Assembly (NCBI GenBank): GCA_937951695.1
Contig: CALFBL010000401.1
Location: forward strand, 1 to 25,597
Reading direction: 5' to 3'
DNA length: 25,597 nucleotides
Origin: an uncultured Granulosicoccaceae bacterium
GTDB taxonomy: Bacteria > Pseudomonadota > Gammaproteobacteria > Granulosicoccales > Granulosicoccaceae
In this document: in pieces, positions 7,712-15,600 of the stretch
Layout of the letters: the number at the start of each line of letters is the position of its first letter
Position numbering within the stretch: position 1 is the first letter of the stretch
Notes under the pieces: generated by a model
What the model was told of the DNA's origin: nothing
Seen by the model: only the letters and a program-made list of their open reading frames with translations
Database searches by the model: none
Position numbers and translations under genes: made by a program

Positions 7712-9231
7712 TGCTGGCGCTGTTTCTGCCACTTTTTCTGTTGTTCTTGGTTATTGGTGTGCCGGTGTTTTTCGCCATGCTGGCAGCACCGGGTTTGCTC
7801 TTGTATTTTAGCGGGCAAGAGCGAGATGTTGCTTTGATGTATCGGAATATTTTCAATGGCATCGATAATGGGGTGTTATTGGCTATTCCATTTTTTATGC
7901 TGGCAGGCGAGCTTATGAACCGCGGTGGTATCACCGAACGCCTTGTCGATTTCTCGCAAGCTATCATCGGCTCAGTACGAGGTGGGCTGGCTCAAGTAAA
8001 TATTCTTTCATCCATGCTGTTTGCTGGAATGTCTGGATCGGCTGTGGCTGATACGTCGGCTTTGGGAAGTATGCTGATTCCTGCAATGGAAAAAGAGGGC
8101 TATTCCCGAAAATTTGCGGCCGCAATAACCGCTGCTTCATCAGTCATCGGGCCAATCATTCCACCGTCAGGCATCATGATTATTTATGCCTATGTGATGG
8201 AAGTGTCGGTAGCAGCTTTGTTTGCGGGTGGTTTAATCCCAGGCTTGCTGGTTGGGCTTGGGCTTATGATCGTGACTAGGGTCATGGCCAATCGCTACGA
8301 TTATCCACCGGCCAAGAAGATCAGTTTGGAAGCGGTGCACTTGTCGCCCGCTGAAAACATAGCGGCGCGAGTTATTGTGCGGCTGGCGTTGCTCGCACTG
8401 CTATATCCATTGATGATAAAATTATTGGGTAACCAGGGTGAAAACACAACATTTGTTATTGTCGCGGTCATGGCGCTGTTGGCAGGTGAGTTGTTCTTGT
8501 GGCTACAACGTCGAATGATGTCTAAGCCGTTTCGAACCATCGCTAAGCGTGCTGTGTTACCGCTGCTTACACCCATTATTATATTGGGGGGTATTCTGGG
8601 CGGAATCGCCACGCCCACAGAAGCCTCTGCCTTAGCGGTGGGCTATGCGGCGTTTCTGGGCTTGGTGGTGTTGAGAACGCTGAAGTTCTCTGAACTCTCA
8701 GACGTGATCTCCCGGTCTGCCATCACCTCTGGTGTGGTTCTATTGTTAGTCGGGGCTGCTATGGCGTTTAAAACAGTGGTCAGTTTGTCGCACGTAGCGG
8801 AAAACCTCGCTGTATTTATTGTTTCCTTAAGCAGTGATCCCTTATTGCTTCTGTTTTTAATCAATGTTTTGTTGTTTGTTGTGGGTATGTTTCTGGATGC
8901 AGGGCCTGCGATTATTATTTTGGGGCCTATCCTTGCGCCTATCTTTATTAATCTGGGGATACATCCGGTACATTTTGCGATGATAATGTCGGTTAATCTG
9001 ACGGTAGGGTTGGCTACTCCGCCGATGGGTTTGGTGTTATTTGTCGCATCGTCGGTGTCCGGGGTCAAGGTCGAAACAATCTCACGGGCTATTTTGCCGT
9101 TTCTGGCGGTCGAGGTGGTGGTGATATTTCTGATTACCTACTTTCCGGTCATTTCGCTGGGTATTCCCAGTTGGCTAGGATTTGTCAAAAATGTCGACCT
9201 AATGGGGCCTTTATTAGGCACTTTTTTCTAG
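7711..9231 (+). CDS. dctM: TRAP transporter large permease (DctM type) with an internal insertion
   Basis: This 506-aa inner-membrane protein forms the sodium-driven translocation channel. DctM landmarks are FAGMSGSAVADTSALGS (104-120), IGPIIPPSG (146-154), the TPTEAS turn (301-306) and GLATPPMG near the C-terminus. Typical DctM proteins have about 425-430 residues. The extra length lies mainly between residues 206 and 277, where two additional hydrophobic segments (about 218-240 and 246-266) and a basic loop interrupt the usual path from the RYDYPP region to LLTPIIILGGI. The gene uses GTG and overlaps dctQ by one base. It probably works with the DctP-like binding protein encoded downstream. 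Confidence 0.92.
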   Translation: MLALFLPLFLLFLVIGVPVFFAMLAAPGLLLYFSGQERDVALMYRNIFNGIDNGVLLAIPFFMLAGELMNRGGITERLVDFSQAIIGSVRGGLAQVNILSSMLFAGMSGSAVADTSALGSMLIPAMEKEGYSRKFAAAITAASSVIGPIIPPSGIMIIYAYVMEVSVAALFAGGLIPGLLVGLGLMIVTRVMANRYDYPPAKKISLEAVHLSPAENIAARVIVRLALLALLYPLMIKLLGNQGENTTFVIVAVMALLAGELFLWLQRRMMSKPFRTIAKRAVLPLLTPIIILGGILGGIATPTEASALAVGYAAFLGLVVLRTLKFSELSDVISRSAITSGVVLLLVGAAMAFKTVVSLSHVAENLAVFIVSLSSDPLLLLFLINVLLFVVGMFLDAGPAIIILGPILAPIFINLGIHPVHFAMIMSVNLTVGLATPPMGLVLFVASSVSGVKVETISRAILPFLAVEVVVIFLITYFPVISLGIPSWLGFVKNVDLMGPLLGTFF

Positions 9232-9254
9232 AAAATTCTTTTATATTGTGTTTG

Positions 9255-9272
9255 CTTGCCCATTCGGGCAGG
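9255..9272 (+). promoter_or_regulatory. Hairpin between dctM and dctP
   Basis: CTTGCCC (9255-9261) pairs with GGGCAGG (9266-9272) around the tetraloop ATTC, with one G-U pair. No T-run follows, so it is probably not a full terminator. It may protect or punctuate the mRNA so that the binding protein is made in a different amount from the permeases. Confidence 0.4.
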
Positions 9273-9342
9273 TTAGTAAGTGTTAGTTAGGATGTGTTGT
9301 TGCATTGATGTGAATATAACGGTTAATACGAGGAGAGTAAAA

Positions 9343-10401
9343 ATGATAAAAAGTTGGAAATCCCTGAGCTTGACGGCGATGGCGATCAGTCTGTTTGCCG
9401 GTAGTGCACTGGCTGCAGAAATTAATCTGCGAGCGACCGCCAACTCTAATGAAAACGATGAAGACTATGACGGTTTGGTGGTCTTTAAAAACTACGTTGA
9501 GGCGGCATCAAACGGCAAAATTGGTGTAGAGCTCTTTATCGGTACACAGCTGTGTTCAAAAGGCGCTGAGTGTTTGCAAGGTGTGGCTGATGGCACCATT
9601 GATATCTACATCTCTACATCGGGTGGTGCTGCAGGTGCATTTCCCTATGTTCAGGTGCTTGATCTGCCGTATCTGATGGCCAATGATCGTGTGGCTGAGA
9701 CAGTTTTGCAAGGCGATTTTACCCGCACGATGCGTGACATGGCTCTGGCAGACTCCGGCGACAAAATTCGCCTGATGACCATCGGTAACACAGGTGGTTG
9801 GCGTAACTTTGCCAATACCAAGCGCCGTGTTCAAGCGCCGGGAGATATGGAAGGTTTGAAAATTCGTACCGTTGTTGCTGATCTGCCGCAGGAGCTGGTA
9901 CGAGCTCTGGGCGCATCTCCCACGCCTATTCCATGGCCAGAACTGTTCACGTCTTTCCAAACCGGTGTAGTTGAAGGGTCAAAGAATGGCATCACTGACA
10001 TCATGGGTATGAAATTCCCTGATGCAGGTCTTCAGTATGTCACGCTCGACGGTCATGCCTACATGGGTGCGCTGTGGTGGATGAATAACGACAAGTTCAT
10101 GAGCTTGTCTGAAGATTTGCGTCAGGTAGTTGTAGATGGCTTCGCCGCTTTGCAACAGGCCACGTTTGCTTCTCCCAAGCGCAAATCCATTGAAGCCTAT
10201 GAGGAGTTTGTAGCCGGTGGTGGGGATCTCTATGTGCCAACACCTGAAGAAAAAGCGGCTTTCAAAGAAGCAGCGGAGCCTGTTTACGGTTGGTTTAAAG
10301 AAAACGTAAAAGGCGGACCTGCCATATTTGATTCATTAACTAGCGAAGTGAGCAAGGCTGAAGAAGCCATTGCCGCTGACAATCAGAAAGATCTTAACTA
10401 A
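9343..10401 (+). CDS. dctP: TRAP transporter periplasmic substrate-binding protein (DctP type)
   Basis: This 352-aa exported protein captures the substrate and delivers it to DctQM. The start at ATG 9343 follows AGGAG by 8 bases; the longer frame from 9280 is rejected because it would put non-hydrophobic residues before the signal peptide. The signal peptide is MIKSWKSLSLTAMAISLFAG with cleavage after SALA (before AEINL). DctP features include an early CSKGAECLQGVADGTIDI segment, GLKIRT carrying the Arg that in this family pairs with a substrate carboxylate, and PWPELFTSFQTGVVEGSKNG. Two Cys close to the start of the mature chain (CSKGAEC) could form a disulfide. The Q-M-P order differs from the more common P-Q-M. 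The ligand is unknown: an organic acid or sulfonate is suggested by the SsuD-like gene. Confidence 0.92.
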   Translation: MIKSWKSLSLTAMAISLFAGSALAAEINLRATANSNENDEDYDGLVVFKNYVEAASNGKIGVELFIGTQLCSKGAECLQGVADGTIDIYISTSGGAAGAFPYVQVLDLPYLMANDRVAETVLQGDFTRTMRDMALADSGDKIRLMTIGNTGGWRNFANTKRRVQAPGDMEGLKIRTVVADLPQELVRALGASPTPIPWPELFTSFQTGVVEGSKNGITDIMGMKFPDAGLQYVTLDGHAYMGALWWMNNDKFMSLSEDLRQVVVDGFAALQQATFASPKRKSIEAYEEFVAGGGDLYVPTPEEKAAFKEAAEPVYGWFKENVKGGPAIFDSLTSEVSKAEEAIAADNQKDLN

Positions 10402-10415
10402 CTGCTGATTGACAA

Positions 10416-10453
10416 GGTGAGGGTCGCTGTTTGGCGGCTCTCACCGTTTTTTT
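10416..10453 (+). terminator. Rho-independent terminator after the TRAP operon
   Basis: A 12-bp stem (10416-10427 with 10434-10445, one G-T wobble), a short loop and a run of seven T lie 15 bases after the dctP stop. Confidence 0.9.
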
Positions 10454-10508
10454 CTTGATGGTGCTGGAAATGAGAAATGTCGGTCTCTGAATTAACTCGC
10501 GTGGCACA

Positions 10509-10994
10509 CTAGCGGAAAGGGTACAGCCAGCTCTTATAGTCATCGATTAGAATATGCGCCTTTTCAATCTGCTCAGCACTCATTTTTTTAACCACTTCTT
10601 CTTGGCTAATGGCTGCGTCCGGATCACCACCAATAGCGGACAACACGTACCACATATACGCTCGAACAAGATCGGGTGCCGTCACGCCTCGGCCCACTTC
10701 GTAATACCATCCAACGCCGCTTTGCGCTCCCGGATGCCCCTTCATGGACGAACGCAAATACCACTCAAATGCCCGCTCGTCATCGCGTTCAACACCCAGC
10801 CCCATGGCGTACATAACGCCGATCAGTTCCTCGGCTTCTGCGTTGCCCGAGCGCGCGGCTGGCAACAGCGCTTGCATGGCTTCGGCAAAGCGATTTTGTT
10901 CCATCAAATCGCGAGCCGGTTCCAACTCAGCGGTTGCAATGCCAGAGGCTGTGATCAGAAAGCTGATAAAAAGCGCTTGGTAAAATATCGGCAT
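10509..10994 (-). CDS. Sel1-repeat periplasmic protein
   Basis: This 161-aa protein begins with a signal peptide (MPIFYQALFISFLITASGIATA). It is followed by an AEAMQALLPAARSGNAEAEELIGVMYAMGLGV helix pair and two further Sel1-like repeats: DDERAFEWYLRSSMKGHPGAQ..VGWYYEVGRGV and DLVRAYMWYVLSAIGGDPDA. It ends in a helix carrying MSAEQIEKA. Sel1 repeats are tetratricopeptide-like scaffolds that bind other proteins in the envelope. The start ATG has a modest AAGG-type site. Its first 18 bases overlap the start region of the divergent peroxidase gene, so each promoter must lie within the other gene. The partner is unknown; the neighbouring di-haem protein is a possibility but not shown. Confidence 0.85.
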   Translation of the reverse strand: MPIFYQALFISFLITASGIATAELEPARDLMEQNRFAEAMQALLPAARSGNAEAEELIGVMYAMGLGVERDDERAFEWYLRSSMKGHPGAQSGVGWYYEVGRGVTAPDLVRAYMWYVLSAIGGDPDAAISQEEVVKKMSAEQIEKAHILIDDYKSWLYPFR

Positions 10995-12329
10995 TTGGCC
11001 TTGTCCTTGATGGTGTTACTGTTTGCTCAGTCAGTCTCGGCAGCGGAACAGGCCTACCCACTACCCAAACCATTAAGCCTTGATGATTTCCTATCCTTCG
11101 ACACAAAGCAAGTGAAGCTTGGGCAATTGTTGTTCTATGACCGGATTTTATCGGGGAACAAGAATATCGCATGCAGTACTTGTCATCATCCTCAGTTTGG
11201 TGGCAGCGACGGTCTGTCGTTGGGCATCGGTGAAGGGGGTGAGGGGCTGGGTACCCAAAGGAGCGCAGGGGCAGGGGAGCATCGCATCAAAAAGCGTATT
11301 CCGCGAAACGCATCAGCGCTGTGGAATTTAGCCGCTAAGGATGTTCGTGTTCTGTTTCACGACGGCAGGCTGTCTGCCTCAGATGTTTATGGCAACGGCT
11401 TTAATTCACCGGCCCAGGAATGGTTGCCTGAAGGTTTCAATAGTTTGTTGGCGGCGCAAGCGGTGTTTCCGTTAACAGCTCAGTTTGAAATGGCGGGTAA
11501 CCCCAAAGAGAATGAAATAGCCGGTGCTGCACACGATCGAGTGGATAAAGTATGGCCGATCGTCGCCAAGCGGGTTCGAACAACAGCGGGATACGCGGAC
11601 TTATTCGTAGAGGCGTTTGATCATATCGGTGAGTCCAAAGATGTCTCCATTGTTGATATCGCGAATGCACTGGCGGCTTTTATGGGCACAGAGTGGCGTA
11701 ATTTTGATTCTCCGTTCGACGATTATCTGGCGGGTGATAATTCGGCATTAACCTCAACTGAAACAAAGGGCCTAGAGTTGTTTTACGGTAAGGCGAACTG
11801 CGCTCAATGTCACGCAGGGCCCTTGTTGAGCGATCAGGAATTTCATGCATTGGCGTTGCCGCCTTTTGGGCCGGGACGTACCCGCGTGTTTGATCCGTAC
11901 GCCCGCGATATCGGTCATATGGGTGAAAGTAATTCGTTGGATGATGCCTACCGTTTCCGAACCCCGTCGTTGCGTAACGTAGAGCTCACCGGGCCCTATG
12001 GTCACAACGGTGCGTACGATTCCCTTGAGGGGATAATCAAACATCACTTAAATCCGCAAGAATCGTTCGATCGTTGGCAATCAGCAGACGCCAAATTAGT
12101 TTCTGTACCCTGGTTGACCACCATCGATTTTGTGGTCCATCAAGATCGACGTGAGATGGCGCGTGTACGCAACAAGGTAGATATCCAACCCGTTCAATTG
12201 AGCAATGGTGAGATCAGCAACCTGGTGAGCTTTCTGAAAGCGTTAACCGGTAACAGCGCTGAGAGCCTGCCCTTGGGTATTCCCTCGTCCGTACCCAGTG
12301 GACTGCCTATAGACACGTTGGAAGAATGA
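10977..12329 (+). CDS. Di-haem cytochrome c peroxidase / MauG-family protein
   Basis: This exported protein of about 450 aa has two c-type haem motifs, CSTCH (residues 66-70) and CAQCH (275-279). It also has family landmarks LGQLLFYDRILSGN, PRNASALWN, FHDGRLS, a long helical stretch ending in DDYLAGD, FRTPSLRNVELTGPYGHNGAY, and a C-terminal LVSFLKALTG helix. Such proteins reduce peroxide or oxidise partner proteins in the periplasm. Start choice is uncertain. TTG 10977 gives MVKYRHLALSLMVLLFAQSVSA, a good signal peptide, but no clear ribosome site. ATG 11010 gives too short a hydrophobic part. The frame open from 10554 is antisense to the Sel1 gene and not coding. Short proline-rich tail at the C-terminus. 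Confidence 0.88.
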   Translation: MVKYRHLALSLMVLLFAQSVSAAEQAYPLPKPLSLDDFLSFDTKQVKLGQLLFYDRILSGNKNIACSTCHHPQFGGSDGLSLGIGEGGEGLGTQRSAGAGEHRIKKRIPRNASALWNLAAKDVRVLFHDGRLSASDVYGNGFNSPAQEWLPEGFNSLLAAQAVFPLTAQFEMAGNPKENEIAGAAHDRVDKVWPIVAKRVRTTAGYADLFVEAFDHIGESKDVSIVDIANALAAFMGTEWRNFDSPFDDYLAGDNSALTSTETKGLELFYGKANCAQCHAGPLLSDQEFHALALPPFGPGRTRVFDPYARDIGHMGESNSLDDAYRFRTPSLRNVELTGPYGHNGAYDSLEGIIKHHLNPQESFDRWQSADAKLVSVPWLTTIDFVVHQDRREMARVRNKVDIQPVQLSNGEISNLVSFLKALTGNSAESLPLGIPSSVPSGLPIDTLEE

Positions 12330-12626
12330 GCAGTGGGCTTTTAGACTGTGTACCGTTTATTGACATTACCCTAACCGCGACAGCTTGAAGAAAACACTAT
12401 CCGTCACTCCCAAATTGATACCACTTTTCAGTGGCACTGGCCATTGGTTAGACGTTTTGTTAAAGTTCTAATCCGCTTTTGGCCTTTCGTATAGGCTCAA
12501 ATCTGAAGAAGCTCACAGACTACACGTAAATCGATTACGTCAATTCGTACTTTGCGGTCGTACTCATTCCGTCGCAAACTGTTGTGTGACCATCTGCGCC
12601 ATCTATTCACCACGAAAGATGTGCAC

Positions 12627-15600
12627 ATGTTTTTAAAAATGACAAAAAAAATACTGGCATCGATTTTTCTGTCGTTGATTGTGTCGAACGCGTACGCGTG
12701 GACGCAACTGCCTGATATGCAACGCGCTCGGGTAGAGGCTACTGCAGTGCTGTTTGAGGGCGATATCTATGTCTTCAATGGATTTGGTCCGAACATTCGC
12801 ATTGAACCGACAGTGGAGAAGTTTGATTCGTCCACCAAGCAATGGTCAATCGTCGGCACAACCTCAGTGGTTCTCGGAAACGCCGTTACTCACAACGGTG
12901 TGGTCAGGGTTGGGCAGAAGGTCTGGCTAATTGGCGGACGTGTAGGAAGCCACCCTGGGCGCGTGTCGAACCAGGTGTGGATATACGATCTGGTTAATCG
13001 GTCGTGGGAGCAGGGACCCCAGTTACCGATTGCCGGTGCGGCGGGGGGAGCTGCGTTAGTGGGTAACACGATTCACTGGTTTGGTGGGCTCGATACACAG
13101 GCCAATTGCGATGTTGATCGCCACTACACGCTCGACACACGAAATGTATCGGCCGGTTGGCGCGATATCACCGATGTGGCTGCGATGCCTAATCCGCGTA
13201 ATCATTTTTCGACTGCCGTTGTCGATGAAAAAATATACGCGATAGGAGGCCAGTTTGGTCACGACAGATGTCCGGGATTTAACGCTATCGATACGAACCT
13301 TGTGCACGCGTTTGACCCATCGAACAATACGTGGGAGCGTGTGGCAAACCTTCCTACCAAACAATCTCACAACGAGCCCTCAACCTTTGTGTACGCAGGA
13401 AAAATCTATTCAGTCGGCGGAAAACTCAATAACGATAAAGTGATGAGCTATGACCCGGCCACTGATAAATGGGCGCAACTGCTAGAGCTTCCTGAGCGTT
13501 TGTTGGCACCGGTTGCAAGAATTATTGATGGAAAATTAATTGTCGCTGGAGGCGGTGCACCAATAACGCGTAACAGCGTCGATAACGTGCGCAGCATTGC
13601 CATATCATTGCCTGAAAGTACCATTGACGACTCACCGTCGGGATCAAACAATAACTCTGGTGCTGTAGACCCCTATCAGCTATCGGTAGAAGCGGAAGAC
13701 TTCGATGCGCGAGTGGGCACGAACACTCATACGTGGGCCGATGGGTCTCTGAACGGAGCAAGCTCGGGACACTCTATGGTATCCAGCCCGGATATCGGAG
13801 GTGTTTTCCACGGCGCCGCTGGCAGCCCGATGTTGTCGTATTTAGTGTACTTTGCAGAACCTGGAATTCACACGGTCTGGATTCGTGGCTTTGGTGATAC
13901 AAACGCCAACGGTGAAGGCAAGAGTGACAGTGTTCACGTCGGATTGAATGGTAGCTTATCAAGTACCGCAGATAAAATTGACGGGTTCAGGAGCGGCGAG
14001 TGGCATTGGAGTCGCAGTACGCGAGACGGTGCCCCTGCCACGTTAAACGTACCATCGGCTGGGCTTCATACAGTCAATATCTGGATGCGCGAAGACGGTT
14101 TCGCTATCGACAAGTTTGTTATCACTAACGATGCGCGCTATGTGCCGACGGGTTCTGGTCCTTCGGCTAATGCAGGAGGTTCTGGCACCACTGGCGATAC
14201 CTCTAATTCTGATTCAGGGATCGATAACAGTGCACCAGTCAACCAAGCACCGGTCGTGAATGCAGGTTCGGATAGATCCGTTTTTGCGAGAACCTTAGTG
14301 TCCCTAAATGGCTCTGTAACCGATGATCAATTGCCTAACAATTCACTGAGCAGTCGCTGGGAGAGAAGTGAAGGTCCTAGCTCAGTTGTATTCACTTCAC
14401 CCGGCCGTGTTGACGCTGATGTTACTTTCTCAGTGCCCGGTACATACACTCTAACTCTGACTGCAACCGATGGTGAGTTGAGCGGTAGCGATGTTTTGGT
14501 CATCACGGTAGCTGAACCGGTTGTTGAAGAGAATCCTTCCGATACAGATCCAAACATCGACTCAGATAGCGACTCAGATAGCGACTCAGATAGCAACGAT
14601 GCTGAAGGCTATCTCATTTCGATTGAAGCGGAAGGATTTGATAATCGAACCGGTAACAACACTCATCAGTGGGTGAGTGCGGCTATTGATGGATCCAGCG
14701 CCAATGAATCGATGAAATCAAGCCCTAACATTGGCGGATTTTCCGCTGGATCAGTCGGTAGCCCGATGATGTCTTACCGAGTTGCTTTCTCAGAGTCGGG
14801 TACTCATTATGTTTGGATTCGCGGTTTTGGCGATACCAACGCCCAAGGCGAGGGTAAGAGCGACAGTGTTCATGTTGGCCTTAATGGAGTCCTAGCCACT
14901 ACGGCAGACAAGATAGATCAGTTTCCTTCGGGGGGTTGGCACTGGAGTCGCAGCACTCGTGATGGACCGCCGGCAACGTTGAGCATACCCTCAGCAGGTC
15001 TACATACCGTGAATATATGGATGCGTGAAGATGGTTTTGCAATTGATAAAATTATCATCACTAACGATGCAACCTATATTCCCGCTGGATTGGGACCTAT
15101 CAGTAACGTAAATGGTAACGACAGTTCAGTACCGAATACAGGAACAGGTGCGGGTGCGGGTGCGGGTGCTGGTGCGGGTGCGGGTGCGGGAGATAGTCCG
15201 GTTTCAGATGAAGAGCAATTAACACCTGACGTTACCGAGAACAACTCGGACAACAATGAAGCTACGGATGGAGCGCCCGATGGCGTAGAAACTGGTGGAA
15301 GTGGAAGCTACCCGATATCGGTAGAGGCGGAAGATCATGAAATTCAATCTGGTACGGTTACTCATCAATGGGTGAACGCTTTCCTCGGCGATTCAAGTGG
15401 TGATGGCTCTATGCGAGTAAGTCCTGACGTGGGCGGCTTTTCACCAGACTCCGCTGGCAGTCCAATGATGTCGTACTTACTGTATTTTGCAGAGCCGGGT
15501 AAACACTATGTTTGGATACGCGGGTTAGGCGATGCAAACGCGAATGGCGAGGGAAAAAGCGACAGTGTTCATATGGGTCTGGATGGGAAATTGTCCAGCA

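Noticed and set aside
10554..10976. Upstream extension of the peroxidase reading frame
   Set aside because: It is antisense to the Sel1 gene, has no signal peptide at its start and no family similarity; the real protein begins near 10977.
12330..12626. Promoter or terminator before the Kelch gene
   Set aside because: A small CCACT/AGTGG hairpin (12421-12434) lacks a T-run and the best -35/-10 candidates have wrong spacing, so nothing firm can be called in this gap.
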